64,000 bases of DNA, from contig NZ_QYOS01000025.1 in the NCBI RefSeq assembly GCF_003605195.1, forward strand, positions 310,001-374,000. Direction: 5' to 3'. The notes under the pieces were generated by a model that did not search any database, was not told where the DNA came from, and saw only the letters and a program-made list of their open reading frames with translations. The translations under genes and the position numbers were made by a program. The DNA comes from Aurantiacibacter odishensis. Lineage in GTDB: Bacteria > Pseudomonadota > Alphaproteobacteria > Sphingomonadales > Sphingomonadaceae. How positions within the stretch are numbered: position 1 is the stretch's first letter; the number at the start of each line of letters is the position of its first letter. Shown here in pieces: positions 15,438 to 23,698 of the stretch.

Positions 15438-16910
15438 ATGTTCGATACGCTGTCCGATCGCTTGAACAATGTCTTCGACCGCCTGCGTGGTCGCGGGGCA
15501 CTGGCCGAGCAGGACGTGCGCGATGCCATGCGCGAAGTGCGGGTTGCCCTGCTGGAAGCCGACGTGGCTTTGCCCGTTGCGCGCGATTTCATTGCCCGCG
15601 TCACCGAACGCGCCGTCGGCCAGGAAGTGCTGAAGTCGGTCACGCCCGGCCAGCAGGTCATCAAGATCGTCAACGACGAACTGATCGCCATGCTCGGCGG
15701 CGAGGATGCGGGCGCGGGCGAAGCTCCGCCGCTCAACCTCGACGTTCGCCCGCCTGCCGTGGTGATGATGGTCGGCCTGCAAGGCTCGGGCAAGACCACC
15801 AGCACCGCCAAGATCGCCAAGCTGCTGAAGGAAAAGCAGGGCAAGAAGGCCATGATGGCCTCGCTCGACGTCAACCGTCCGGCGGCGCAGGAACAGCTGG
15901 CCGTGCTGGGCGAACAGGCCGGTGTCGCCACCCTGCCAATCGTGCCCGGCCAGCAGCCTGTCGATATCGCCAAGCGCGCGCTGGAAAGCGCGAAGCTGCA
16001 GAACGTCGATGTCCTGCTGCTCGATACTGCGGGTCGCCTGCACGTCGACGAAGCGCTGATGGCCGAGATGAAGGCCGTCGCCGGTGTCTCGACGCCTGCC
16101 GAAGTGCTGCTGGTGGTCGATTCGCTGACGGGTCAGGACGCGGTGAACGTCGCGCAGAGCTTTACCGACGAGGTTCCGCTCACCGGGGTCGTCCTCACCC
16201 GCATGGACGGCGATGCGCGTGGCGGTGCCGCGCTCTCGATGCGCGCCGTCACCGGCAAGCCGATCAAGTTCGCGGGCACCGGCGAGAAGCTGGACGCGAT
16301 CGAGCGTTTCCACCCGGCGCGCGTGGCCGACCGTATTCTCGGCATGGGCGATGTCGTATCGCTGGTTGAGAAAGCGGCGGAAACGATCAAGGCCGAGGAG
16401 GCCGAGGAACTCGCCAACCGCATGATGAAGGGCAAGTTCGACCTGAACGACCTTCGCAAGCAGTTGCAGCAGATGCAGAATATGGGCGGCCTCGGAATGC
16501 TGGCGGGCATGATGCCGGGCATGAAGAAGGCCAAGCAGGCCATGGCCGGCGCCAACATGGACGACAAGGTGCTGGTGCACATGGATGCCATCATCGGCTC
16601 CATGACGGCCAAGGAACGGGCGAACCCCGCGCTGCTGAACGCCAAGCGCAAGAAGCGCGTTGCTGCGGGCAGCGGCACCTCGGTGCAGGAGGTCAACAAG
16701 ATCCTCAAGATGCACCAGGAAATGGGCCGTGCCATGAAGCAGATCCGCAAGATGGGCGGCATGAAGGGTCTTGCTGCCATGTTCGGCATGGGCGGTGGCG
16801 GCGCAGGCGGTGCGCCCAGCGGCGCGCCCGGCCTTCCCGGTGGCGGAATGCCCGGACTTCCGGGTGGCCAGTTGCCCCCGGAAATGCAGGATTTTCTCAA
16901 GAAGAAATAA
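15438..16910 (+). CDS. ffh: Signal recognition particle protein (SRP54/Ffh)
   Basis: This GTPase binds 4.5S RNA and signal sequences on ribosomes and delivers them to FtsY at the membrane. The 490-residue protein has an N domain (1-90) and a G domain (about 100-300) with P-loop GLQGSGKTTSTAKIAKLL at 113-130, LLLDTAGRLHVDEALM and TRMDGDARGGAALS. The methionine-rich M domain (about 325-460) contains the RNA-binding segment before a Gly/Pro/Met-rich C-terminal tail, GGGGAGGAPSGAPGLPGGGM. Tails of this kind are common in sphingomonads. AGGAG precedes the ATG by 12 bases. rpsP follows after 37 bases. Confidence 0.97.
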   Translation: MFDTLSDRLNNVFDRLRGRGALAEQDVRDAMREVRVALLEADVALPVARDFIARVTERAVGQEVLKSVTPGQQVIKIVNDELIAMLGGEDAGAGEAPPLNLDVRPPAVVMMVGLQGSGKTTSTAKIAKLLKEKQGKKAMMASLDVNRPAAQEQLAVLGEQAGVATLPIVPGQQPVDIAKRALESAKLQNVDVLLLDTAGRLHVDEALMAEMKAVAGVSTPAEVLLVVDSLTGQDAVNVAQSFTDEVPLTGVVLTRMDGDARGGAALSMRAVTGKPIKFAGTGEKLDAIERFHPARVADRILGMGDVVSLVEKAAETIKAEEAEELANRMMKGKFDLNDLRKQLQQMQNMGGLGMLAGMMPGMKKAKQAMAGANMDDKVLVHMDAIIGSMTAKERANPALLNAKRKKRVAAGSGTSVQEVNKILKMHQEMGRAMKQIRKMGGMKGLAAMFGMGGGGAGGAPSGAPGLPGGGMPGLPGGQLPPEMQDFLKKK

Positions 16911-16947
16911 GATTATTCAAAGATTTGAGTTGGAAAGGTAAGTTTTA

Positions 16948-17436
16948 ATGGCAATTTCTCTTCGTCTCGCCCGTGGTGGCGCCAAGAAGCGTCCGTACTA
17001 CCGCATCGTGGCTGCCGACAGCCGCCGTGCGCGTGACGGCAAGTATCTGGAGCAGCTGGGCACCTACAACCCGATGCTGCCCAAGGATTCCGAAGATCGC
17101 GTGAAGCTGATTGAGGACCGCGTGCGCTACTGGCTGAGCGTTGGCGCCCAGCCGAGCGACCGCGTGCACCGTTTCCTCGATGCCGCCGGCATCCTGGAAC
17201 GCGCTCCGAAGAACAACCCCAAGAAGGGTGAACCGGGCGAAGCCGCCAAGGAACGCGCCGAGGAAAAGGCCGCCAAGGCTGCCGAGGCCGAGGAAGCCAA
17301 GAAGGCTGCCGAGGAAGAAGCCAAGGCTGCTCCGGCTGAAGAAGAAGCACCCGCTGAAGAAGCACCCGCTGAAGAAGCCGCTGCTGAAGAAGCTCCCGCC
17401 GAGGAAGCTGCCGAAGAAGAGAAGTCGGAAGGCTGA
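16948..17436 (+). CDS. rpsP: 30S ribosomal protein S16 with long acidic repeat tail
   Basis: Residues 1-80 are ordinary S16 ([20 protein letters not shown], then [21 protein letters not shown]), which binds 16S rRNA early in 30S assembly. Residues from about 85 to 162 form a low-complexity Ala/Glu/Lys/Pro tail that roughly doubles the usual length. The tail ends in five or more EEAPA-type pentapeptide units encoded by 15-base direct repeats. Extended tails occur in some alphaproteobacterial S16 proteins, but the repeat here is unusually regular. A good ribosome binding site (GGAAAGG) precedes the ATG. It is followed by rimM after 2 bases. Confidence 0.96.
   Translation: MAISLRLARGGAKKRPYYRIVAADSRRARDGKYLEQLGTYNPMLPKDSEDRVKLIEDRVRYWLSVGAQPSDRVHRFLDAAGILERAPKNNPKKGEPGEAAKERAEEKAAKAAEAEEAKKAAEEEAKAAPAEEEAPAEEAPAEEAAAEEAPAEEAAEEEKSEG
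17341..17415 (+). repeat. 15-bp minisatellite in rpsP coding the EEAPA tail
   Basis: Five consecutive 15-base units. The first two are identical (GAAGAAGCACCCGCT at 17341 and 17356), and the next three (17371, 17386, 17401) diverge at 2-5 positions. They encode [25 protein letters not shown]. The in-frame unit length means gain or loss of copies would keep the reading frame. Confidence 0.85.
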
Positions 17437-17438
17437 TC

Positions 17439-17942
17439 TTGTCCGGATCCCGTCCCGTCACGCTTGCTGCTGTCACCGGTGCGCACGGCGTGACGGGCGA
17501 GGTCCGCCTGAAACTGTTCGGCGACGGGTTTGCCTCGCTGAAAGGGCACAAGTCGTTCAACGCTTCCGGTTCGGGGGCGACCCTGACCCTGAAAAAGGTT
17601 CGCGACGACAACAAGGGCGGCGCCATCGCGCGCTTCGCCGAAATCGAGAACCGCACCGCCGCCGAGAACCTTCGCGGCACCACGCTCACTGTCCCGCGCG
17701 AAACGCTCCCTCCACTGGAGGAAGGCGAGTACTACCACACCGACCTGATCGGCCTTGCCGCCGTGTCGACCAGCGGCAGCGCGTTGGGAGAGGTGATCGA
17801 CGTGCAGAACTTCGGCGCGGGCGACGTGATCGAAATTCGCCGCCAAAACGGCAAAACTTTCATGGTGCCCATGCGCGTCGAAGCCGTGCCCGGCTGGGAC
17901 GACGAAACTCTCACCGTCACGGACGATTTCGCCGATATTTAG
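17439..17942 (+). CDS. rimM: Ribosome maturation factor RimM
   Basis: This 167-residue 30S maturation factor acts with S19 in 16S rRNA 3'-domain processing. The N-terminal RimM beta-barrel begins VTLAAVTGAHGVTGEVRLKL. A linker follows, and then the C-terminal PRC barrel with EYYHTDLIGLAAVSTSGSAL and NGKTFMVPMRVEAVPG. The start is TTG at 17439, two bases after the rpsP stop, with GGAAGG eight bases upstream; the motif begins only seven residues later, so a later start is excluded. rpsP-rimM normally continue into trmD-rplS, but three extra genes intervene here. Confidence 0.94.
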   Translation: MSGSRPVTLAAVTGAHGVTGEVRLKLFGDGFASLKGHKSFNASGSGATLTLKKVRDDNKGGAIARFAEIENRTAAENLRGTTLTVPRETLPPLEEGEYYHTDLIGLAAVSTSGSALGEVIDVQNFGAGDVIEIRRQNGKTFMVPMRVEAVPGWDDETLTVTDDFADI

Positions 17943-18014
17943 GCGCGCCCTTGCCTCAGGCGTCTTATCACGCTAATACACCTGCCGGGACGCAAGCTGG
18001 AGGGATCGAACATC

Positions 18015-18368
18015 ATGTGGCTCTTGTGGGTACTGCTCACCATTTTCCTGATCGCGGGTATGTCTGCCGGACTGGCGCTGGGTATGCACCTGCTGTTTCC
18101 GCGCATGGCGGAACGGGCCCGCATCATCTGGGCCGCGGGTCTCGCCGCATTCCTTCCAATGAGCCTCGCTTTCGGCGGTTTCTTCCTTGAAGCGAACGTT
18201 GCCGAGGATGAATTCCTGCTCAGCGTCGTGGCGCTGGTGTTGCTGACCTTCGTGATCCTCTCCGTCTGCTGCCTGCCGCCTGCATGGTATGCCACCACGC
18301 GCCTGGGGCGCGGCAAGGAGACGGTGCCGGAGATCGAGAACGACGCGCCCGAACTGATCGAGGGCTGA
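18015..18368 (+). CDS. Small membrane protein, function unknown
   Basis: This 117-residue protein has three predicted membrane helices: residues 2-26 with a Gly/Ala/Met-rich face, about 38-56 and about 68-92. A short acidic C-terminal tail follows (TVPEIENDAPELIEG). There is no recognisable family and there are no charged catalytic clusters in the membrane. GGAGGG lies 12 bases before the ATG. It sits between rimM and a lipoprotein gene, within the otherwise ribosomal rpsP-rimM-trmD-rplS group, on the same strand, and is likely co-transcribed. The function cannot be assigned. Confidence 0.65.
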   Translation: MWLLWVLLTIFLIAGMSAGLALGMHLLFPRMAERARIIWAAGLAAFLPMSLAFGGFFLEANVAEDEFLLSVVALVLLTFVILSVCCLPPAWYATTRLGRGKETVPEIENDAPELIEG

Positions 18369-18404
18369 TCGGAAACATCCGCGCGTCCGCCACGTTGCAG
18401 TGGC

Positions 18405-19112
18405 ATGAGACACTGGATATCCGTTTCCGCCGCCGCTCTCATCGCCGCCTGTTCGGACGCACCGGGCGATGACAGTGCGCCAACGCCCGCCATCGAAAGC
18501 GATCCCATCGCCGCCGCCCCCTCGGCGCAGGCGGGCACGCTCGCGCTCGAGGGACGGCTGGAGCAGGGCACCGAATGCATGGTGCTCGTTACCCCGGATG
18601 GCGAGCGCTGGGCGATCTCGGGAGAGGCCGACAACGTGACCATTGGCGATTACGTGGAAGTCTTCGGCGAACAGGCCGAGGCCAGCTTCTGCATGGAAGG
18701 GCAGGGCACTATCATCCCCAGCAGCATCGACACGATGCAGCCCCCGGCGAGGGACCGCGATCCCGCACGAGCAGGCGGCATCGCGCTCACCCGCGCCTAT
18801 GTGACCGGAAGCTGGGTCGCCAAAGGCGTCGATGCCGATTGCGACCGGCCCGATTTCCAGATCACCGCGGGCCAGGGCGACAGGCTGGTGATCGAGACCA
18901 GCGTCAACGGCACCCCCGAAACGGGCCGCGTCGCGCTGGGCAATTACCCGGTGATCGACTGGGACGACCCGCTGCCCGACATGCCGCTGGAAAGCCGCGG
19001 CCCCGATAGCCTCGCCGTGCTGCGCCCCGCCACAGATGCGCGCTACGACCCTGTCGACGTGGGCGGCGCGACGATCGCGGGCGACGGCGTGGAATTCGTG
19101 AAATGCGCCTGA
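18405..19112 (+). CDS. DUF5818-type lipoprotein
   Basis: This 235-residue lipoprotein has a signal peptide with lipobox LIAAC, so the protein is lipid-anchored after processing. A disordered Ala/Pro/Asp linker follows. A compact beta domain (about residues 45-110) reads GTECMVLVTPDGERWAISGE and later ASFCMEGQGTI, resembling the DUF5818 small OB-like domain. The second half (about 125-235) contains VTGSWVAKGVDADCDRP, similar to calycin-like or secreted inhibitor domains, with paired cysteines. The function is unknown. It lies within the split rimM/trmD interval. Confidence 0.7.
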   Translation: MRHWISVSAAALIAACSDAPGDDSAPTPAIESDPIAAAPSAQAGTLALEGRLEQGTECMVLVTPDGERWAISGEADNVTIGDYVEVFGEQAEASFCMEGQGTIIPSSIDTMQPPARDRDPARAGGIALTRAYVTGSWVAKGVDADCDRPDFQITAGQGDRLVIETSVNGTPETGRVALGNYPVIDWDDPLPDMPLESRGPDSLAVLRPATDARYDPVDVGGATIAGDGVEFVKCA

Positions 19113-19172
19113 GGCGCTTCCGCTGTGCGAGGCTGATTGCGCAAAGGGGCAATCCTGCCTAACGCTGGCGGC

Positions 19173-19502
19173 ATGACCGACCAGTTCCTGATCTTCTTCG
19201 CCGTGGTGCTCGTGCCGTTCCCCATCGGCTTCGTGCTGGCCCATTACCGTCCCGAAAGCCGCAGCCTGAAGAACGCCGCGCTCGCCGCGCTGCCCGTCAG
19301 CCTGCCGTGCTTCGCCTATGCGCTGTGGATCACGTTCACGAACGACATGACCTGCCCGACCAAGGAGCCGTGCGAGAACATGGCGGTGCTGTGGGCGATG
19401 GCCTTCTACGTGATTGGCGTGCTGACTGCCGTGACGGGGTTCGGCGTGGGCCTGCTGGGCGATGCCTATGCGCGCAACCGGGCGAAGAACAGGTCGGAAT
19501 GA
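19173..19502 (+). CDS. Small membrane protein coupled to trmD
   Basis: This 109-residue protein has three predicted helices ([40 protein letters not shown] and [20 protein letters not shown]) and a short basic C-terminal tail. Two Cys flank a loop ([12 protein letters not shown]), which probably forms a disulfide on the periplasmic side. The ATG at 19173 is preferred over a TTG at 19137, which adds charged residues before the first helix. The stop overlaps the trmD ATG, so translation is coupled. No family is recognised. Confidence 0.65.
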   Translation: MTDQFLIFFAVVLVPFPIGFVLAHYRPESRSLKNAALAALPVSLPCFAYALWITFTNDMTCPTKEPCENMAVLWAMAFYVIGVLTAVTGFGVGLLGDAYARNRAKNRSE

Positions 19503-20224
19503 CCTTCGCCGCCACCATCCTCACCCTCTACCCGGAGATGTTTCCCGGCCCGCTCGGCCTGTCGCTGGCGGGGCGGGCGATGGAGCGGGGGGACTGGTCT
19601 TGCCAGACCGTGCAGATCCGCGATTTCGCGACCGACAAGCACCGCACGGTGGACGATACGCCCGCTGGAGGCGGAGCGGGAATGGTGCTGAAGCCCGACG
19701 TGCTGGCAAGCGCGCTCGATAGCGTGGCGGACAGCCGCCCGGTCCTCGCCATGACGCCGCGCGGGAAGCCCATCACGCAGGCGCGCATCCGGGAGATCGC
19801 GGCGGGGCCGGGCGTCACCTTCGTGTGCGGCCGGTTCGAGGGGTTCGACGAGCGTTTCTTCGAGGCGCGGCCGCAGGTCGAACAGGTGAGCCTTGCCGAC
19901 ATCGTCCTCTCCGGCGGAGAACCCGCCGCGCTTGCCATACTCGACGCTTGCATTCGGCTGCTTCCGGGGGTAATGGGCGCGGCTTCTAGCGGGCATGAGG
20001 AATCGTTCGAGGACGGTTTGCTCGAATACCCGCAGTATACCCGACCTCAGGAATGGGAAGGGCGCACGATCCCTGAAGTGCTGCGATCGGGGGATCATGC
20101 GAAGATCGCTGCTTGGCGCAAGGCAAGAAGCGAACACGATACACGGTTACGCAGGCCGGACCTTTGGGAGCGCCGCGGTGGTGCTCCGGGCCAGTCTGCC
20201 TCTGATGCGCAGCATGAAAACTAG
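19499..20224 (+). CDS. trmD: tRNA (guanine-N1)-methyltransferase
   Basis: This SPOUT-fold enzyme methylates G37 of tRNAs to prevent +1 frameshifting. The protein has 241 residues. It opens [20 protein letters not shown], carries the substrate loop [20 protein letters not shown], and then shows the trefoil-knot SAM site: [20 protein letters not shown] followed by [23 protein letters not shown]. The C-terminal segment includes [13 protein letters not shown] and [10 protein letters not shown], diagnostic for TrmD. The start ATG at 19499 overlaps the upstream stop; longer upstream frames run into the membrane protein gene. rplS follows after 12 bases. Confidence 0.97.
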   Translation: MTFAATILTLYPEMFPGPLGLSLAGRAMERGDWSCQTVQIRDFATDKHRTVDDTPAGGGAGMVLKPDVLASALDSVADSRPVLAMTPRGKPITQARIREIAAGPGVTFVCGRFEGFDERFFEARPQVEQVSLADIVLSGGEPAALAILDACIRLLPGVMGAASSGHEESFEDGLLEYPQYTRPQEWEGRTIPEVLRSGDHAKIAAWRKARSEHDTRLRRPDLWERRGGAPGQSASDAQHEN

Positions 20225-20236
20225 AAGGAACGACCA

Positions 20237-20608
20237 ATGGGTCTGATCCAGGAACTTGAGGCCGAAGCAATCCAGGGCCTCACCGAAGGCAAGGAAATCC
20301 CCGATTTCCGCGCCGGTGATACGGTTCGCGTCGGTGTGCGCGTTGTCGAAGGCCAGCGCACGCGTGTGCAGAACTTCGAAGGCGTCGTGATCGCGCGCTC
20401 GAACCGCTCCATCAATTCGAATTTCACCGTTCGCAAGATCAGCTTCGGCGAAGGCGTGGAACGCGTGTTCCCGCTGTACTCGCCCAACATCGACAGCATC
20501 ACCGTGGTCCGCCGCGGCATCGTGCGTCGTGCCAAGCTGTACTACCTGCGCGGCCGCACCGGCAAGCGCGCACGTATCGCCGAACGTCGCGAGAACCAGC
20601 CGAAGTAA
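20237..20608 (+). CDS. rplS: 50S ribosomal protein L19
   Basis: This 123-residue protein sits at the 30S-50S interface. The family signature is evident: [59 protein letters not shown] and [23 protein letters not shown] lies 7 bases before the ATG. It closes the trmD-rplS pair and is followed by an intrinsic terminator 32 bases after the stop. Confidence 0.97.
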   Translation: MGLIQELEAEAIQGLTEGKEIPDFRAGDTVRVGVRVVEGQRTRVQNFEGVVIARSNRSINSNFTVRKISFGEGVERVFPLYSPNIDSITVVRRGIVRRAKLYYLRGRTGKRARIAERRENQPK

Positions 20609-20640
20609 GCTTCGCAGCGAAATCTCGCACCGCAAACGAG

Positions 20641-20677
20641 AAGGGGCGGCTTCCCAGAAGGTGGAAGCCGCCCCTTT
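20641..20677 (+). terminator. Terminator of the rplS transcript
   Basis: AAGGGGCGGCTTCC (20641-20654) pairs with GGAAGCCGCCCCTT (20663-20676), a 14-pair stem with an 8-base loop. A short T run (TTTG) follows. The stem is very stable, though the U-run is short. Confidence 0.8.
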
Positions 20678-20769
20678 GTCGTTCTTGCGACAATCGATCT
20701 AACCAGGATCGACCTGGTGACTGAAGGCCAGGGTTTTCCGTGTCACCTTGCACAGAATTGAAGGTGAAC

Positions 20770-20814
20770 GGTTAACACGGAGTTACCGAACACGGTTAGC
20801 AGCGAGTTAACCAT
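20770..20814. promoter_or_regulatory. Repeated GTTAAC sites upstream of the APC permease
   Basis: Two perfect GTTAAC palindromes (20771-20776 and 20806-20811) lie with centres 35 bases apart. Two more GTTA-type half matches (20782 and 20795) fall between them. The second reads TTAACCAT, which equals the CtrA half-site of alphaproteobacteria. It lies immediately before the permease start and may be its operator. Confidence 0.35.
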
Positions 20815-20836
20815 GAACCGTTGAGAGGGGCGGCGC

Positions 20837-22048
20837 TTGCCATCGCGCCCTGCCGGTGCTTCACCCCCGCACATGAGTGGCAGCAAGCTCAGCACCAACG
20901 CGGCCTTTGCCATGGCCGTTGGCGGGATGATCGGCGGCGGCATCTTCGCCACGATGGGCGTCGTTATCTCGGTGGCGGGCAAGTGGGCGTGGGCCAGCTT
21001 CCTGATCGGCGGGCTGATCGCTCTGGCCACGGCCCATTCCTACGGCTGCCTGACCCGGCAACTGGACAAGGCCGGCGGGGCTTTCGCCTACCTGCGCGAC
21101 CTTGGGCACGACAAGGTGGCGCGCGTTGTCGCCTGGGCACTGATGCTGGGGTACACACTGACGGTATCGGTCTACGGTTACACCTTCGGGGCCTACCTTG
21201 CCCATGCCGTGGGCGGGCCGGGCTGGTTGCCGCAGGCTGCCGCTATTGCCTCCATCGCCATTCTCGCGGGCGTGAACCTGATGGGGGCGGGCGAGAGCAG
21301 CATGGTGGAAATCGTGGTGGTGTGGGGCAAGCTCGCCATCCTCGTGGTGCTGGCCGCCATCGGCCTGTCGCAGTGGGACGCGGGCCAGCTTGTCGCCAGC
21401 GAAAGCACCGGCTCCGGCATCAGCGGCGCGATCATCGGCGCGGCAACCGTGTTCATGGCCTACGAAGGCTTCCAGTTGCTCGCCTACGACTATGACGAAA
21501 TGGAAGACGGCAAGGCCATCGGCAAGGTGATGTCCGTGGCCATCCTCGTCACCATCGCGGTCTACATAGTGGTGGTGCTCGGCACCGCGATGCTGGTGGG
21601 CGGCGATGCCATCGTGGAGCGGCAGGAAATCGCCTTGGCGGAGGCGGGACGCGCCGCGGCGGGCACCGCGGGATTGATTGCCGTCACGATCGCCGCGGTA
21701 TTCTCCACCGCGTCCGCGATCAACGCCACCATCTTCGCTACGGCGCGGCTGGGAAGGGAAGCGGCCGACGAGGAGGAAATGCCCGCCATCTTCGGCAAGA
21801 CCGACAGCGAGGGCGTTCCTTACGCCGGAATCCTTGTCATCGCCATTGCCGCCAGCGCCATGGCCTTTTTCGGCGCGCTGGACCAGCTGGTGCAGGGGGC
21901 AAGTTTCGTTTTCCTGGCGGTGTTCGCCACTGTCAACTTCATCGCCTATATCCGCAATGTCGCGCATCGCGGCGTAGCCATTGCGGGCTGCCTCGGCGCG
22001 CTGGCGGCGATCGTCCTGCTGGCCCTGCATCTCGCCGGTATCGTATGA
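20837..22048 (+). CDS. APC-superfamily amino acid/polyamine permease
   Basis: This 403-residue inner-membrane transporter has about 11-12 helices. Helix 1 carries the unwound-helix signature MAVGGMIGGGIFATMG typical of the APC fold, and GAFAYLRDLG is the conserved loop after helix 2. The substrate is probably an amino acid or polyamine, but no specificity residues are decisive. A TTG at 20837 has an excellent ribosome binding site (GAGAGGGG, 6 bases upstream). The ATG at 20873 matches the family N-terminus but has no Shine-Dalgarno. The longer start is therefore kept, with the shorter as alternative. It is monocistronic, with a possible operator upstream. Confidence 0.85.
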   Translation: MPSRPAGASPPHMSGSKLSTNAAFAMAVGGMIGGGIFATMGVVISVAGKWAWASFLIGGLIALATAHSYGCLTRQLDKAGGAFAYLRDLGHDKVARVVAWALMLGYTLTVSVYGYTFGAYLAHAVGGPGWLPQAAAIASIAILAGVNLMGAGESSMVEIVVVWGKLAILVVLAAIGLSQWDAGQLVASESTGSGISGAIIGAATVFMAYEGFQLLAYDYDEMEDGKAIGKVMSVAILVTIAVYIVVVLGTAMLVGGDAIVERQEIALAEAGRAAAGTAGLIAVTIAAVFSTASAINATIFATARLGREAADEEEMPAIFGKTDSEGVPYAGILVIAIAASAMAFFGALDQLVQGASFVFLAVFATVNFIAYIRNVAHRGVAIAGCLGALAAIVLLALHLAGIV

Positions 22049-22121
22049 AACCGCAATTACGGTTGCATGTGCGAAAAGGCACGCTAGCTAGCGCGCGTCA
22101 ATCAATGGAAGTGAGTTTGAA

Positions 22122-23147
22122 ATGGGTTATCGTGTTGCCGTAGTCGGTGCGACGGGAAATGTCGGGCGCGAGATGCTCGCCATCCTGGCTGAGCGTGAGT
22201 TTCCGATGGACGAGGTGTCCGCAGTCGCCTCCGGACGGTCGACCGGCACCGAGATCGAGATCGGCGACACCGGCAAGATGCTGAAATGCAAGAACCTCGA
22301 GCATTTCGATTTTTCCGGCTGGGACATCGCGCTGTTCGCCTGCGGTAGCGAGGCGACCAAGACCTATGCTCCCAAGGCCGCGGCAGCGGGCTGCGTGGTG
22401 ATCGACAACAGCTCGCTCTACCGCATGGATCCTGACGTTCCGCTGATCGTGCCCGAGGTGAACCCCGACGCCATCGACGGCTATACGAAGAAGAACATCA
22501 TCGCGAACCCCAACTGCTCCACCGCGCAGATGGTGGTGGCGCTGAAGCCGCTGCACGATGCCGCCACGATCAAGCGCGTGATCGTCTCCACCTACCAGTC
22601 GGTTTCCGGCGCAGGGAAGCAGGGCATGGACGAGCTGTTCGAACAGAGCCGCGCCATATTCGTGGGCGACCAAGTGGAGCCGCGCAAGTTCACCAAGCAG
22701 ATCGCTTTCAACGTCATCCCGCACATCGACACCTTCATGGACGACGGCTCCACCAAGGAAGAGTGGAAGATGGTGGTGGAGACCAAGAAGATCCTCGACC
22801 CCAAGGTAAAGGTGACGGCCACCTGCGTGCGCGTGCCCGTGTTCGTGGGCCACTCCGAAGCGATCAACCTGGAGTTCGAGAAGGAAATCTCTGCCACCGA
22901 AGCGCAGGACATCCTGCGCGAGGCGCCGGGCATCATGCTGGTCGACAAGCGCGAGGACGGCGGATACGTCACCCCGGTGGAAAGCGCCGGCGACAGCGCC
23001 ACCTACATCAGCCGCGTGCGCGAGGATTCCACCGTCGATAACGGCCTCGTCCTGTGGTGCGTCAGCGACAACTTGCGTAAGGGTGCGGCATTGAACGCCG
23101 TGCAGATCGCCGAGCTTCTCGGCCGTCGCCATCTGAAGAAAGGATAA
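22122..23147 (+). CDS. asd: Aspartate-semialdehyde dehydrogenase
   Basis: This enzyme reduces beta-aspartyl phosphate to aspartate semialdehyde with NADPH, the branch point to lysine/diaminopimelate, methionine and threonine. The 341-residue protein has the Rossmann start YRVAVVGATGNVGREMLAIL. The catalytic Cys is in NPNCSTAQMVVALKPLHD, the substrate region is TYQSVSGAGKQGMDELFEQ, and a C-terminal His-Arg region includes TCVRVPVFVGHSEAINLEF. This layout is the alphaproteobacterial type. It is followed after 5 bases by a lipoprotein gene and seems to lead that short cluster. Confidence 0.97.
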   Translation: MGYRVAVVGATGNVGREMLAILAEREFPMDEVSAVASGRSTGTEIEIGDTGKMLKCKNLEHFDFSGWDIALFACGSEATKTYAPKAAAAGCVVIDNSSLYRMDPDVPLIVPEVNPDAIDGYTKKNIIANPNCSTAQMVVALKPLHDAATIKRVIVSTYQSVSGAGKQGMDELFEQSRAIFVGDQVEPRKFTKQIAFNVIPHIDTFMDDGSTKEEWKMVVETKKILDPKVKVTATCVRVPVFVGHSEAINLEFEKEISATEAQDILREAPGIMLVDKREDGGYVTPVESAGDSATYISRVREDSTVDNGLVLWCVSDNLRKGAALNAVQIAELLGRRHLKKG

Positions 23148-23152
23148 TCGCC

Positions 23153-23698
23153 ATGCGCCGCCTTGCCCTGATCGCCCTTCCATTGTTCCTCGCCGCCTGC
23201 GGCGATACACCGGAGGGCGAAGGCCAGGCGGGCGCCGGGCAGGGCGCGATAGAGCCGGTCCCCGATGCGACGCTGGAGTTGCAGGGCACCGGTATCGTGA
23301 TCCCCGCACAGGCCGGGTTCGAGGAACTGGCCGTGCCGTTCGGCTCCGCCCGCGCGCCGACCGAGGCGACACTCGCCAATCTCGTCGGCAGCGCCATCGA
23401 CGAGAGCGACCAGCCCAACGACTGCGGCCTCACTTTCACCAGTTACGAGGGCCTGAGCCTCAATTTTCGTGACGGCCAGTTCGTCGGCTACACGGCGGAA
23501 GCACCCTACGTGCCGGAAACCACACGCGGCGAAATGCTGGCGGGTGAAAGCGTCACGCTGGTGGAAGACAGCACGATTGGCGAGGAATTCGTGATCGCCG
23601 CGGAAGCCGGGCCGGAGATTGCCGGCCTGTTCTCCGGCGAAGGCGAGAATGCCGCCGTGCAGATGCTGTGGGCGGGCGAGAACTGCATCGCACGATGA
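23153..23698 (+). CDS. Putative lipoprotein downstream of asd
   Basis: This 181-residue protein has a signal peptide and lipobox (LFLAACGDTPEGEGQ), then a Gly/Ala/Glu linker and one compact domain of about 130 residues. The domain has two Cys (NDCGLTF and GENCIAR) likely joined as a disulfide. No family is recognised. AAGGA precedes the ATG by about 9 bases, and the stop overlaps the start of the following hydrolase (ATGA). It is probably envelope-located; the function is unknown. Confidence 0.65.
   Translation: MRRLALIALPLFLAACGDTPEGEGQAGAGQGAIEPVPDATLELQGTGIVIPAQAGFEELAVPFGSARAPTEATLANLVGSAIDESDQPNDCGLTFTSYEGLSLNFRDGQFVGYTAEAPYVPETTRGEMLAGESVTLVEDSTIGEEFVIAAEAGPEIAGLFSGEGENAAVQMLWAGENCIAR

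Noticed and set aside
15345-16715. 456-residue minus-strand frame opposite ffh
   Set aside because: Antisense shadow of a strongly conserved gene; the composition is dominated by Leu/His/Arg/Gln without motifs.
17341-17415. Possible CRISPR-like repeat
   Set aside because: The 15-base units are contiguous without spacers and lie inside rpsP in frame.
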